Of a stretch of 64,000 bases of DNA, positions 11,883-24,740 are shown piece by piece. The translations under genes were made by a program, and so were the position numbers. Below the pieces are notes generated by a model that saw only the letters and a program-made list of their open reading frames with translations, searched no databases and was not told the DNA's origin. The stretch's first letter is position 1. Every line of letters starts with the position of its first letter. The stretch comes from Cryptomeria japonica (taxonomy: Eukaryota; Streptophyta; Pinopsida; Cupressales; Cupressaceae): contig NC_081412.1 in the NCBI RefSeq assembly GCF_030272615.1, positions 666,794,352 to 666,858,351 of the forward strand, written 5' to 3'.

Positions 11883-11900
11883 TGGCACCCACTGTGGGGC
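11883..11900 (+). other. Primer binding site, element D
   Basis: TGGCACCCACTGTGGGGC lies four bases after the LTR end. The form TGGCGCCCACCGTGGGGC is common in plant Tat-like elements (from memory), so this is a slightly decayed PBS. Confidence 0.7.
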
Positions 11901-14900
11901 ATAACCCCATTAATCTTATCATTTTTTATGCAGGAGCAATATTGCAAGCACATGGAAAGTTTGAGTTAGCGCATTGGGGATTTTTGTTAGCACATAGAAA
12001 TCTTTAGTTAGCGCTTCTAGTATACTATTTAGTGCATTAGACCTCTTATTTAGCGCATTTAGCCTTTTTGTTAGTGCATAATAGTCAGATTGCCTTTTGT
12101 ATAATCATAGTGCATTCAGAAAATAGAGTAGCACATCTGGTAACCAACTTAGTGCATATAAAGAATTATGTAGTGCATCTGTGCTTTGCTGTAGTGCATC
12201 TGTGCAACAGTCTAGCGCATTGATCTGACAAAGGAAAAAGGCAAAATTTGTAACCAATGGCAAACAATTTTAGGCTTGTGTAAGCCCACATCAGATTCTG
12301 GTTTTTACTAACTTTCTTCTTGTGGGTAGCTAATAACTTTCTTGCAGGTTCAGATTAAGTTAAAATAAGAATTTTAATTCTTTTAACTTTCTAGTAAAAA
12401 GAATTCACTTTTCTATAAGTTTGGAAAGAATCTCATTTTTTCATTTTGGGCTTAAAATTTTCTACATCGTCATTTGGGTTTTAAAAAGAATTTCATTGCA
12501 AGGTAAAAAGAACAATAAAACAAACTCTTTATTTCCTTGCAAGTTGGGAAAAACATTTCAAATTGGGTCTAAAAAGAACAAATTTCCTTTTTGCAAAAAG
12601 AACTTTTTTTTCCTTTGGTGCATAAAAGGATCCATTTTTCATTTTCGCAAAGTGTAAAAAGAACCTCATTTTTTATTTTGTGCAAAGCAAAAAGAGTTTT
12701 TATTAAGGATTGACTTCACGATTTTCCTTTTGTTGACCAAACATCATGATTCATTTTGTTGACCAAGATTTCCATTTTCTTAGATAGAAAATCAATTGCT
12801 ATGAGGATCTAAAAAGAACACCATGCTTTTTTGGAGCAAAATCTCCAAATAGAAGATAAATCATTGTTGCTTTAAAGGTTAAAAAGAATATTGTTTGCCT
12901 TGTCTCGAAAGTGGAAGGTATATGCTCTCCCCTTAATTGGGTGACCAAAAAGCCACACCACTCTTTTATGCTTTCTTCATTTCAAGTACTTAAGTCCTTT
13001 AGCAGGCCTGCCCTCCCGAGTTGCTCTTAGAGCACCATTTAAATGGTCGGTGAGAGGGGAATGACCTAAGTGGGAAATAACTTTATCACCAAGTATTCCA
13101 ACCCACTATAATCAAAAGTGGAGGTTGACAAAAGTCCCCTTCAACAGTTTTCCTCAGCGATTAGCCTTCCCCCAGTATTTTTACGATATGTGAAGTCTTT
13201 GTTTTAAAGGTTGGGAAGCCTCCCAAGGGTGTTTATCACTGAAGACTGAACAAAAGCCTGATTATGAACCCTAGCATTAGAAACTTTGAGTTGAGTCAGT
13301 ATCCAAACATATTCAATATCATAGTGCAAGGGTGGGGAAGAATCCGCCCCCAAGATTACTCCCCATATATCTCCCAAGATAACTACTCAATTGTGAAGCA
13401 ATTCACTTTGAGTTAATTTCTGGCAAAAGGCAAAAAAATGGGCGCCCTCTAGGGGGTGACACGATTGTTTGAGCTGACGGAGTATCGAGACTAGTGGGCT
13501 ATGATATTGTTGATGACCCTTGAATAAAGAGTCTATCTGATTTGTATTACTAGTTATCTAAACCTATGAAAATATCAGGGATTTGAACACATCCTCACAG
13601 AACATACACTATTTGTCTAGCATAGGCAAAATTGGTTATCTCTTTTATGCCGTGTTTGCAAGTTATTTTTAGAAAATCATCCATCAAAAACAAAAAGTGT
13701 TAAAAATCCTAAAAACAACCAAAAGCAGAGAAATCGGGGCAGTTTAGCGCATAGGAGCAACCTCCTAGCGCGTCTCAACCATTCTGTAGCGCATAAGAAG
13801 CAAACTATAGCACTTTCATCAGTCAAATTAGTGCATAACCAGTATCATACTAGTGAAATTTTTAGTAGTGATTTGTGAGACCATATTAGCACTTTTGAGC
13901 ATTGGCATAGCACATCTTAGACATATATTAGTGCTTTCAGTGCAAACAACAACACGTATCAAGGACATATTAGAGCGTAATTTTTTTAGTTAGAAACTAT
14001 TTTAAAACTCTGAGTGAGCACCTCAGATAGGAAGTCTAGCACATAGAGAGTCTTTTGTGGTGCATCTAGACCATTCATTAGTGCATTCAGTCTTTGTCTT
14101 AGCCCATGATAAAAACCTAGAAAAACAAAGAGCAAATCAGGCCTTTCAGGAAAATTTCATCAATAGTCTTGAGTACCCTTTCAGGTCTTTTATCAAACTA
14201 AGTAGTCAAAATCCAAAGAAAAACAATTCCCAAATCAAACAAGCATCTTTAGGATATATTTTTTTTAATCTTAAACTAGCTCGAGATAAGACTTTATCCA
14301 ACCAAAATTAGGCAGTACCATAACAGTGATCAAGGTTCCACCATCTAACGAATTCTATCAAAAACAACATACCTAGTTTAATCCTTAGTCATCAAATCAA
14401 GTTTCCATATCGGGATACTTTATCCATATCATTTGACACACTTTGTCATGGGGGCGAATCAAACTAAACCTCTAGTTGATAAAGTAGACTTGAGTTTTCA
14501 AATGAAGTACCACAATCCAAACAATCAAAGGAAACCATTGATCACTCGTGTATGACCACTCCTCATATTTTGAGAAGAACAAGTCTTCATAATAAAACTA
14601 AGTTGAAGAAGAGACAACCTAGTTCCAAGACACTTGCAAAAAGGAATAAGTTTCTCTATATCAATCACCCACTCTTTAAATCGCATCGCGCTTTTCTCTG
14701 TCACATGTGATTATATCTTCAAGGCAAATCAAATGAGTTTGACGAAGAACCTTTAAGAAGTAGGGCTTATATTTAGAAAGCAACTTTCAACCAACACTTA
14801 AATCATGGAGGAAGGATCAACCCCACTTTATTTCCATAGTTTTGTATCACATATAACAAAGCTTGACCTGAACCACCAACCCCTAAGAGAGAAGATGAAG

Positions 14901-14984
14901 AAGAAACTCCCTTTGTAACCAAAAGTTTTTATTAAGGAACATATTCTATCCACCAAACACCACCAAGAGCTTTGATATAATTAA
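11901..14984 (+). other. Leader of element D
   Basis: About 3.1 kb without a credible gene. It contains two arrays of the word 'tagcgcat'/'tagtgcat' (11950-12230 and 13740-14100) and a zone of repeated 'aaaaagaac' (12395-12900). The block at 12900-13460 is inverted-homologous to 59700-60300 in element H, including 'atgctctccccttaattggg'. Short open stretches at 12421 and 14057 are chance readings of repeats. Confidence 0.6.
11950..14100. repeat. 'tagcgcat' word arrays in the element D leader
   Basis: In 11950-12230 I see about a dozen copies of tagcgcat, tagtgcat or tagcacat at 15-30 base spacing, and about as many in 13740-14100. Most differ by C/T or G/A changes, so the ancestral word was probably tagcgcat with CpG decay. 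Unrelated sequence lies between the copies. Confidence 0.7.
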
Positions 14985-16018
14985 ATGCATGATGTCACTT
15001 GCTTTGAAAGAAATAAGCAAAGTGAATCACAACTAGAGTCAACTATGGGTCGTAGATTATCCAACCCTTTTGAGTATACTAATTTGGGAGATACAGAGAT
15101 CACTGAGGAAATTCTCCAAGAATGTCAAGAAAACCCCTCATTCGAAAGGCTCATGGAAAGACTTATCCAAGAAGACAAAGAAAAATATCTACTCATGCTG
15201 AATAGCAAAGGAGTTATACTTCTTGAAGAGTTCAATATTGAAAACTTAAAGAATGTTGATGAAAGAATTTTTAGAACAAGGTCTATAAATTACGCCTACC
15301 AAGACCAACAAAGAGAAGAAGCAACACATGACCCAAAAATCATATCTGAACAAAATAACACCCCTGAACACAACCATAACTGACCTCAGGATAATCTTAA
15401 TGAAAGGGAGGAAGCTCTCCCTTGACATAAAAATGCACCCATGGTCGCTCTTACACAACTAATCCAAATGCTGCAAAGGCAAATGCAGGACATGCAACAA
15501 GGGACCACAGTGCGATATTCTTTGGATAAAATTTGTCCTTGCCTATTTGATAGGAGATTAAACATGATACCTTTTCCCCTAAATTCAGATACCAAAGTAT
15601 GACAAATACGATGGTAAAAGTGATCCCCGCGATCATGTTCAGGAATTTTGTACTATAAGCCTAGAGTTTGCTCATGATGACACTTATTTAATGAGGCTAT
15701 TCCCAAGAAGTTTGGGAGGGAAAACAATGGAGTGGTTGTCTAAACTTACACCTCCCATCAGATCATTTGATGACTTGGTAAACAAATTTATCACACAATA
15801 CTCCTATAATATTCAACATGCAATCACCATGTTGGATGTATGTAACACCAAACAAAAAAAATAATGAAACATTCATGGTGTTTCTTTAGCGTTGGAGATG
15901 TATGGTTTCAAGATATCCTTGAGATGTTCCTGAAAAGGAAAAGATGGAGATCTTTATCAACAATTTAAATAGTGAGATGAGTTATCAACTCAAGCTCTAA
16001 TGCATACCATCTTTTGCC
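14985..16018 (+). pseudogene. Gag N-terminus and core, element D
   Basis: The open block 14985-15383 (132 codons) carries DKEKYLLMLNSKGV, matching gag N-termini of A and H. The region 15440-16018 then has, in changing frames, a coiled segment with QMQDMQQG, the block IPKYDKYDGKSDPRDHV, and the capsid helix block GGKTMEWLSKL...FDDLVNKFITQYSYNI. These match the H copy closely. A stop at 15381 and frame changes near 15600 and 15860 break it. It would assemble the particle. Confidence 0.8.
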
Positions 16019-16021
16019 AGG

Positions 16022-16921
16022 TTGATAGAAAACAAAATTCAAGTAGAGGAAGCCTGCATCAGGAAGGGAACATTGAAATTCTTTAAAGAAGGAACTAACT
16101 CATCCAACACTCACTCCTTTAACAATCAAAACAACAACAACACTTTAGACAAATCCAAATTTTGGACAAGAAACAAAAATGTTGTTAATGAGGGAGGAGC
16201 TAATGCTAATGATATGAAGTCCAAACAACAAGTATTAGCTTTATCAGATAATCCACAATCTAACAAAAATAAAAAAGGTGTTAATCAAGGCACTAACACT
16301 TATCCACAAAATACCAATCAAGGACCTTCAATTTCAAACACCAACAACAATACCCAAAGCAACAACAATAACCAAGGAAACAATGATAACCGGGGGAATA
16401 ATACAAACCAGAGAGGTAACACCAACACTATCCCAAATAGACACATCTACACACCATTGGGGAAAACCTTAGAATCGACATTTCGAGAACTCCTGGGGAA
16501 CAAAATTATCACATTGCCAGCCATAAAAAACTTTAAACCCCAGGTCAAACCACCATGGTGGAATGAGTCACATTTCTACGATTTTCATCGAAACAAAGGC
16601 CATCACACAAATGATTTCATGAGGCTTAAGAACATTGTTCAAGATATGATCTATAGAGGTGATTTAACGGTTGATGGTCTCAAAACAAACGGTGATTATG
16701 ACGCCTTTAAAAATCTTCTTCCAAATTACAATAAGGGAGGAGCTTCATCATCAAATGATATTGGTGGAGTTTGTATAAATCACCTATACAATAACACCAT
16801 CAATCACATATCGATAGATGACAACCAAGTGAATGTCATTAAAATCAAGGACAAACAAGACCATGCGCCAATCAATGTAACAACCAGAGCTCAAAAATAC
16901 ATCTTGAAAGGGCATACATAA
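16022..16921 (+). CDS. Gag C-terminal half, element D
   Basis: Open for 299 codons. The first 140 residues are Asn/Gln-rich and of low complexity. Then come YTPLGKTLESTFRELL and the knuckle-like FYDFHRNKGHHTNDFMRLKNI, which lacks both Cys found in element H. The end leads towards the protease after a stop at 16919. The start is only the first ATG after a frame break. Confidence 0.75.
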   Translation: MIENKIQVEEACIRKGTLKFFKEGTNSSNTHSFNNQNNNNTLDKSKFWTRNKNVVNEGGANANDMKSKQQVLALSDNPQSNKNKKGVNQGTNTYPQNTNQGPSISNTNNNTQSNNNNQGNNDNRGNNTNQRGNTNTIPNRHIYTPLGKTLESTFRELLGNKIITLPAIKNFKPQVKPPWWNESHFYDFHRNKGHHTNDFMRLKNIVQDMIYRGDLTVDGLKTNGDYDAFKNLLPNYNKGGASSSNDIGGVCINHLYNNTINHISIDDNQVNVIKIKDKQDHAPINVTTRAQKYILKGHT

Positions 16922-16954
16922 AAATCCACCACTATCCCCAAGACTCAATATGAT

Positions 16955-17640
16955 TTGGTTAATCAACTGCGAAGAAATCCTACTCAAATATCCATACTCG
17001 AGTTACTCAAACTCTTGCCGAAACATAAGGACATCTTAGAACAAGCACTAGTTGAAATAAATGTTCCTCAAGATCTGGACATTGATAAATTCCAAGCCAT
17101 GGTGGCTCATATGATAGGGCCTCATAACCTCACCTTTTTTGAACATGATAATCTTTCCTTGAATCATCTGTATAACACTCTACTCCATATCAAAGTCTTA
17201 GTCTATAAACATTGAGTTAAAAGAGTGCTAATAGGTGGAGGAGCTGGTCTCAATATCTGTACTTTAAAGCTTATCCATGCATTGGGCTTCTCTGAGCAGT
17301 CTATTGATCTGAACAAGAATATCACCATCAAGTCCTATGATGATAAAGAGAGGTCATCCAAAGGAACCGTGATACTACCTATTCAGGTAGGACCAATACA
17401 AAGGGACACTATGTGTCAAGTCGTAGTCTAAGACTTACAATATTCTATTGGGTTGTCCTTGGATACATGAAATGCAAGCAGTATCTTCAACATACCATTA
17501 GTGTATCAAATTCCCATATAATGGACATGATAGTTCCATATCTGTCGTTAATAATCCTTTTCAATATTGCAATGCTATGGGGGCAGCTCAAGATAGCCTG
17601 GTTCCACACAACAGGGAAGCTCCAGCTTCCTCAACATTAG
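16955..17640 (+). pseudogene. Protease region of element D, active site lost
   Basis: The block 16955-17215 (LRRNPTQISILELLKL, then HKDILEQALVE) is the segment before the protease and matches H (RIPTQISILELLKVS). The protease follows at 17219 with VLIGGGAGLNICTLKL. The catalytic Asp of IDGG is replaced by Gly. The later part has RSSKGTVILPIQVG and decays after 17430 through a frameshift. The protease cannot work. Confidence 0.75.
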
Positions 17641-17892
17641 ATCATCATCAAGAACAACTCAAATCTTTATCCATGGACTTCAAACAAAAGATGAAAATCA
17701 AAGAGCAAGGCATGGGAGAATACTCTTTCGAACCCATGTATCTATAAAAATTGCCAACATCACCAAAATCTCATGGAAAACCTTCTGCATCGACACATCA
17801 AGCAACATAGCCCATCACCAAGTTTGATGACAAATTTATCCAATTGGGCACACTACTAAATGAATCAGAAGAGAAAGACATCCTTAGTTGGC

Positions 17893-17897
17893 TATAC
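17893..17897 (+). repeat. Target site duplication of element E, left (TATAC)
   Basis: The five bases before the 5' LTR of E are TATAC, repeated exactly after its 3' LTR at 35125-35129. Confidence 0.9.
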
Positions 17898-18683
17898 TGT
17901 TGGTAAATGCACACTCCAATGAGAAATTGTAGGTGATTGAAGGTATTGTCATTGATGGCAACCTTACAATCATGTGATACCGACAGGCACCGACACTGGC
18001 AGATTCTACACCGGCTCATAGTTCACTGACACTGAAAAGATTGATCACCGACACCATGGCCGACAAGAATTTTGTTTAAATGTATTTTGTATTTAATTGT
18101 AAAATCTTTTGTAAGCTGACTTGGTGGATTGTATTATGACTCATATAAGTATGAGATCATTGTAGATCATTTAGTGTGTGATAGATGGAAGGATTAATGT
18201 AGACCTAATATGCGAATTGTAAGGCAGATATTGGATAAGGGTTTATGTATGTTGCAGAGCTTAAACCGGTACTGAATCTGGCATTGTAGATGCTGATATG
18301 AAGTAGTACAAGACATTGGATTTGTATAATCCATTTTTGTAAGTCAGTGTGACTTCTTTTGTAACTGAGCAGTGAGCTCTAGGCACTTGGCCTTCTTGCA
18401 TGTGCAGGCCCCCATTGTAAATAGTAATATTCCCTTATTGGCCAGTAAGTGAATATTGTGGGTCACAAATCCCACTGAGGTTTTTCCCACACCGGGTTTC
18501 CTCATTAAAATATTGTGTTATGGTGTGTCTTTTATGTTGTGGTTATTGTTCTTATTTATTGCATTACTTTTGGTTTACAGGTACATAGTTTTGAAATGCT
18601 TTTCATGTTATAAGTTAAGAAAATTCTTATACCAATCAGATACTGATTCACCCCCCCTCTCAGTATATTTGGGAATCCTAACA
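17898..18683 (+). repeat. 5' LTR of element E
   Basis: 786 bp, starting TGTTGGTAAATGC and ending GGGAATCCTAACA. A C-rich box ATTCACCCCCCCTCTCAGTA lies just before the end. The word CATATAAGTATGAG near 18142 may be its TATA region. It is the same length as its mate at 34339. Confidence 0.95.
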
Positions 18684-18685
18684 AT

Positions 18686-18698
18686 TGGTATTAGAGCT
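18686..18698 (+). other. Primer binding site, element E
   Basis: TGGTATTAGAGCT starts two bases after the LTR. It differs by one base from TGGTATCAGAGC, the complement of the plant initiator tRNA-Met 3' end, a common PBS (established knowledge). Confidence 0.85.
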
Positions 18699-18754
18699 TG
18701 GTCCTCTATTTTCAAAAGCCTAACAACTTGAGAAAGATCTTGACACTGGTAGAG

Positions 18755-19700
18755 ATGGAAAACTTGAGAAAGCATTTGGAAATGGCTCTTTCAGACTATG
18801 ATGCAGAAAAAGTAAAGAATATCAAACTTGAGGATGATCTAAAGGCTACACAGGATATCATTTGAGGACTTCAAGAAAATTTCACTATAGCAAGGAATAA
18901 GAGAAGAGAACTTTGTGAAAAGATGCAAAATGATGAAGATGAAAAGGAAACTCTTAATGGTCTGGTGAACAAACTGAGACAAGAAAACATTACAATGAAG
19001 AATGAGATGCAAGATATGACTATGAGATTTTGTAAAGAAACTAAAAAATTAGAAGAAGAATGAAGAGGACTTGGTTAGAAGACTAAATGATGCTGGAAAT
19101 GAAAACACAAGACTTAGTCATGAAAATGATATGTTGAAGACAGACTCGATGCACACACAAAATGATAGAACTAAACTCATGAGACAGAAAGATATCTTGG
19201 AAAATGAGTTGGCTACTAAAAATCAACACAAGGAGAAATTCAAGAAAAGTTCAGAGGAACTTGATGACATGCTGAAGAATCAGAAACCTAATGGTGATAC
19301 AAATGGCCTTGGCTTTGAAGTTGGTGAAAGCTCTGATACTGCAAACAAACCTAATCATAGCAAACCGGTAAGACAACCTAGTGCTTACAAATTTAATGGG
19401 AAATGCTTTAACTGTAACAAGTATGGTCATAGAGAAAATCAGTGTAGATCTAGAAACTATCAGAACACTAATATACCCACCAGTCAATGTTCTAAATGCA
19501 ACAAAGTTGGTCATAATTCAGAAAATTGTAGAATGAATGTAAGATGTTATGTTTGTGGAATATTTGGACATCTATCTAATCAATGCAGAACACATACCGG
19601 CATAAGATATGGGAAAGCTATTATGAAAAACAATGTGACTTGTTATGCTTGTAACAAGATTGGACATATTGCAAAATTTTGTAGAAGGCATCATTGGTAA
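18755..19700 (+). pseudogene. ORF1 of element E: coiled coil with four CCHC zinc knuckles
   Basis: From the ATG at 18755 (MENLRKHLEMALSDYD) a Lys/Glu-rich coiled coil runs about 170 residues. One stop (about 18862) and one frameshift (about 19060) interrupt it. The open part 19071-19700 ends with four C-x2-C-x4-H-x4-C knuckles: CFNCNKYGHRENQC, CSKCNKVGHNSENC, CYVCGIFGHLSNQC, CYACNKIGHIAKFC. This is a Gag/nucleocapsid-type protein that should bind element RNA. Element G has the same ORF (43623-42511). A protease or capsid motif is not visible. Confidence 0.8.
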
Positions 19701-20229
19701 ATAACAAAGGACCCAACTTTAAAGGTAAAGAAAAAGTTGAAGAGGTAAAGCAAGAATTCTCAAAACAATGGATTAGAAAGTCATATTAGAATGTTGATGG
19801 GAATACTCCTCCACTGGCAGAACAGTGTATCACTCCACCGGTAGGAGACTCTTCATCTAACTGAAGGAAAATCCTTTGGGGGTTTGGAAAAAAATTGAAA
19901 AACATGCTAATATACCCTCGGTTGATGGTGAGAAGTTGAAATACTTCCTTACCGACAGATGAGTTAAGTTGTGACTTAACTGGCAAGCATTAAATGTGGT
20001 AGTTGAGAAAATAACATTATAAAGTAAGTGTTTTGGCTCCTTTTTCATTCACCGAACATTCAAATCTCCTGAGAGTGCGAAAATTATGAGCAAGGGCATC
20101 CATAGAGAGAAGGAAGCAAATCATTCAAGCACACATACCTAAAAGTAGATTAAGGTATTTATAACCATGGCATCCTTCTTTCTTCCTGAATTCATTGCAA
20201 ACCCTATTATTGTAGAAGAAGTTAAAAGC

Positions 20230-20232
20230 CCT
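20230..20232 (+). repeat. Target site duplication of CACTA element (CCT), left
   Basis: CCT directly before the terminal CACTA, repeated at 31682-31684 after the other end. Three bases is the expected length for CACTA/EnSpm elements. Confidence 0.8.
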
Positions 20233-20460
20233 CACTAATACATTTAGCCTAAAATTCCGACGGAGGTTTCCGACGGAGAAGGTATATTGTGATCAAACTT
20301 GATTTTTTTTTGAAAAAATGCCCAATTTCATCGAAATTCTGATGATAATTCAACATTTGGTTTCGACGTAGAAGGAATTGGCAATGACATTAGGGTTTTT
20401 TTAGAAAAAGTGCCCGTGTTCATCAAAATTCTGATGACCGCGTGCATTACTTTAAAAAAT

Positions 20461-22770
20461 AAGAAAAGACCAAGTCATTTCATAAATCCCGCCTCTCATT
20501 CGTCCTGCCTCTGTAGCGAACCTATGGGTTTAATCATGGCAGGGAAGATCATTGGTCACTTTCCAAGGAACTACCCCAAGTAGAGCTAGAACTAAGATTG
20601 CTGGAAGCTCTGCAGATTTACCACCTTGTCAAATTACAAGGTTGCCCTCATTTCAATCCCTTCCATTATTTTATTCACGCGAATCATATTGTTCCCTTTT
20701 TTTGAGTTTTGTATGAAAATAGTGATCATAAACTAAAAAATATTGGCATGGCATGGATGGTGTATCATTGTGATGCATAGTTTATCTGATAATTTTGTAT
20801 GCACTTATTTGGTTTTGCTTGGTGAGGCCAACTTTAATGCAGTAAAAACAATGTTTTGATCATGAATATTTATAAATCGAGTCACACTTGAATGTCGCCT
20901 ATAATTGTTATGGTACAACTTAATCACATGTCTAGTGGAGTAATAGACGACCTTATTTTGCTAGACGGATTTGGCAATTGGGTCATACTATCGTGAGTGT
21001 CTCCTATTACCATTCCACTATAACCTTTTAGACCAGAACTATGGGATGCATATGGGACAACTCACTGCTTAAACTTTAAATCAGAATACTTCCATGGCCA
21101 AGGGTTTAAACTTTAAACCTGTACATATACTATTGTTGTCCATAATTGAGAAATAACTACGAAAACCTAGATGAGATGTTGTTTCTCAATTTATATGGAT
21201 ATATATGTGTTGGTGTTTCCTAATGGTTCTTAGATGTTCTCTAAAGAACAGTCATATCTTCATTAGTTTACTAATTTGAAAGAAATTAGGAAAGGTCTAG
21301 TACCTTGTAGAGTCACTATAAAAGTTTTAAAAGAAGATTGTGATTTACCTTCCTCTAAATGTGTTACTAGTATAGGGAGATCCTTTGTCCTCTACTTCCT
21401 TGATCTTCTTGAGACCTATTCATTCTTATAGTATGTAGTTCAATTAATTCATATATCATACTAAAAACCCCATCTTCATTATTTTCATCATTGATCTTTG
21501 AGAACAGATTCAAAAAAGTAATATTGTTTATAGAGATATATGTCTTCTTCTACTACACCCCTCCATGATATTGCATTAGTCATGTAGACTAATTTAACAA
21601 TTGTGTTCTTACAAGAGCAATTTGAAGTGATGTGGCAAAGCTTGTTGCAAATATAATAGATTATAGTTTTGGATCGAGGCTTGGGGTATCGAGGCTTGGG
21701 ATACTTGTACTTGCAAAGGTAAGTGTGTTCGGAGCATGAAAATGATGATGATTAAAGGATCACTTACAAAAAAATGAGTTTGTATTTTTTGTGAGAGTGA
21801 TTCTTGTGAGTAAAGGTCTAGCAACCAAAGGGGCCAGTTTAAGGAAAGTAAGGATCACGAGACTTGTTTTATTGCTTAGTAAAATTTTGAATATATTTGT
21901 TCTGATTGATGAAATGAATTATTTCAATTTGAGCCATATCAATGAGATGAATCAAAGAACAAGTAGCAATAATTGTTGGTGTGATAGGGATATTACCTAG
22001 CTACTTCCACTATTAGGTCATTTTTATGCCTTATCATTTAAGTTTACTTAAGGTATACATAGGATACTTATCACTTTATGTCTCATATCATAAGATTAAG
22101 ATACTTTCATAATCTTATGATATCCTACATGTCTCATCTTGACCTATATAATCAAGGGGTTCTATTTATAATCTCATTCATTCATATTGTAAACTTGCAT
22201 TCATTGATAGGAATATAGTTTATTCGTGTCATATTGATCTTCTCATTTTGTTGTGCTTTCCATTAGACCTCTAGATCTTGGGTGGCTATCTCCATAGTCA
22301 AATCTTAAAATATTTACCTTTCTAGATTCTATAAAAGAAATGGTTTTATCAATAATATCATATGGAATAGCTTCTAAATATTTGCATTTGATAACAATAT
22401 TGTTAGAGAATTTTGCTTTATAGGAAAATAATCTAAACTAGACTTTTTTTTTCAAGCTAAGACAAAACAAAGTAAGGTAGTACAATAATCACTTTCTCTA
22501 AATGTAGATTTTTTGGCAAAATTTTCCAAAAAAATCTCTAAATTAGTCACATAAACATACTTTCTCACTATCTTCCCCTCCATATAACCCCTTGGATCAA
22601 ATAAGGGTATAATTTTGAATGCTCTCAAGTTATACATAGTAATATCTTTGTCACATTGTTTTAAGTTTCATATCTCATGGCAGTGGTTACTCTTGTCATA
22701 TGATTGCTATTGTGTAGATGGGTCCTTGAGCCCTGGTTTAATCCCATTTTTTTAATCTATATGAAAGATA
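20461..22770. other. CACTA interior without recognised genes
   Basis: AT-rich sequence with many stops. At 20490-20650 a denser stretch might be a gene fragment, but I cannot name it. At 22085-22123 a perfect 14-base inverted repeat (ATATCATAAGATTA) with an 11-base loop sits in an LTR-like stretch with 'ctatataatcaagg'. Nothing else is supported. Confidence 0.4.
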
Positions 22771-22773
22771 TTC

Positions 22774-23297
22774 TTGGCATCCTCAGTCAATGGCGATCAA
22801 GCTCTCTCTACCCAGATTAACCTATCTCTAAATTTGGAAAATGGGTGCAGAAGTTTGAGTATGAGTACTCTTTGGTTATTTGTCATGCTTGTCAGGAGAA
22901 AAATAAGGATGAAACTTTCTCTATTTCCCAGGAGATTCAAAATATTGATTCTAATCAAGGGAGTTCCCCTTTGGATTGTTCAAGGATATATAATGCTTTG
23001 GGTTCTAATGATGGATGTGCCAATGATATTATGTCCCTTCATTGTCTCAAGAAAATAGGATTTGGAGAGAAGGGTCCTTCCTTGGTGCTCAATCAAAGAG
23101 CTTTGGATCAATTTTTTAAACCACCCTGATTTTAGGATGGTTCATTTTTTCTTTAGTTATTCCACCTCTTGTTGTTTTGTTGTTTTGGAGCTGTTTTGTT
23201 TTGTTGTTTTGTTGGGATTAATGCTTCATATTTCTCTTTGCACAAGGGATCAGGGCCCTTTCAAAATCCCTTCTTATCTAATTAAAAAAACTCAATG
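22774..23297 (+). mobile_element. 3' fragment of a LINE (L1-type)
   Basis: An open stretch (22845-23129) is followed by a T/G-rich segment with repeated 'ttgttttg', then 'gggccctttcaaaatccc' and 'tctaattaaaaaaactc'. That ending pattern is typical of plant L1-like 3' UTRs with a short A tail. The peptide could be the end of a LINE ORF, but I do not recognise it. Confidence 0.5.
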
Positions 23298-24740
23298 ATG
23301 ATGAATCATTATAGTCCCCCCTCTATGCTTGGATTTAAAAATAGAATGAACTCTAACTACTTGTTTAATTCTAATAGAATATGACATTAGGGTACCTAGG
23401 TAGCATAAGAGGTTGTTCACTAAATTCTTCCACCTTAATGATAGTTAATGTTAAGGATTGAATGAAACAAACTCTTGTTCATGGATCACCTTCTTAGCCT
23501 CCTATGGAAGTCATTCTTTGTGTGGTCTACCATGACCATAATCAGGGTCTTAATAAATGTATTAGATACTCTCTATTATCAATAAGAGAGTTATCATAAT
23601 ATAGTCGTGGCGAGTGTTTACAAATAAGATTAGTGGGTCCATAGTTCCCACTTGGTTTGTACTTAGAAACATTATCATTTCTTAGTTGTATGGAAACTAC
23701 AAATTCATGCATCTAGGCAACAATACACACTAGCTATTATATGATCCCACTAATGAGAAAAGCCTAGTCAATCTTATAGTTTGTGGAGTTAGTCATGTCC
23801 CTCATATAGAATATCTATATATGGAGTATTCTTGCCTATAGATTACCTATTATTTTGCTTAATAATGTGATTATTTCACATACATCATAAAAGTGCCCTT
23901 CTAATATGTTTGTGCATCAATCTTGAAACCATATTTTTATTAACCAACCAATGATAAGAATTATCTTAAACATGCCTCTATATTTGAATCCCACTAGCTT
24001 TGATAATCAACCATAATAACCTTAACAATGCATCGATGACAACAATGCCTAATAAATCATCAATTGTCTTAGGTGAGTCTAGCCAAAGCCAACCCATCGA
24101 ATCCACTAATCTCCCTTGCATCCCAATCATAAAATTTTATGGTTGTTGGAACAAGCTTGGGAGATTTAGTTCTTCCTTTGCAAATCAACATACCCTATTT
24201 TGGTTTCCCAAATATTTACTAAATAACTTTGAAGATAAACTGGGAAGAGAATCCATGATATAGATATTTCTTTTCAACAACCTTAGAGGACATTGTTTTG
24301 TCTATCATTTATTATAATAGCTAATACCCAATTTTTTTATAAGATAACAAGCAAAACCTCCTCTTCACAAACTATGTTTTCCTTAATAATCCAAGAATGA
24401 AAAAAGGAACCCACATAAAAATTACTTACTCCCTACCATGAAGGCAAAAGAACATCCAATTTAAAGATAGATGTACCAAAAGGAAAGAAATATCACCTCA
24501 AAATCTATCTTGAACTTATACATTGAATCTATACACACGAGAATCCCCTTAATAACTCTCTCACAACTTTCAATGCTAGAAGAATGAGTGTTTTCACAAG
24601 ACTTTCATACTATGATATTTATATCAAGATTCACTTGCATAGTTTTAGAGTCAAGCTGACCCATTCTCATGAGTAGTTTACATGAACCCCTCATAAGAAT
24701 GGATCACTTAGTACTCATTTCATCAAAGTGATGCTCATAG
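23298..24740. other. CACTA interior, nothing recognised
   Basis: AT-rich sequence with only short chance open stretches, for example 24000-24263, whose peptide has no motif I know. Confidence 0.4.

Noticed and set aside
20490-20650. Denser, more GC-rich stretch near the left CACTA end as a captured first exon
   Set aside because: Only short open frames and no motif I recognise. It is left as unassigned interior.
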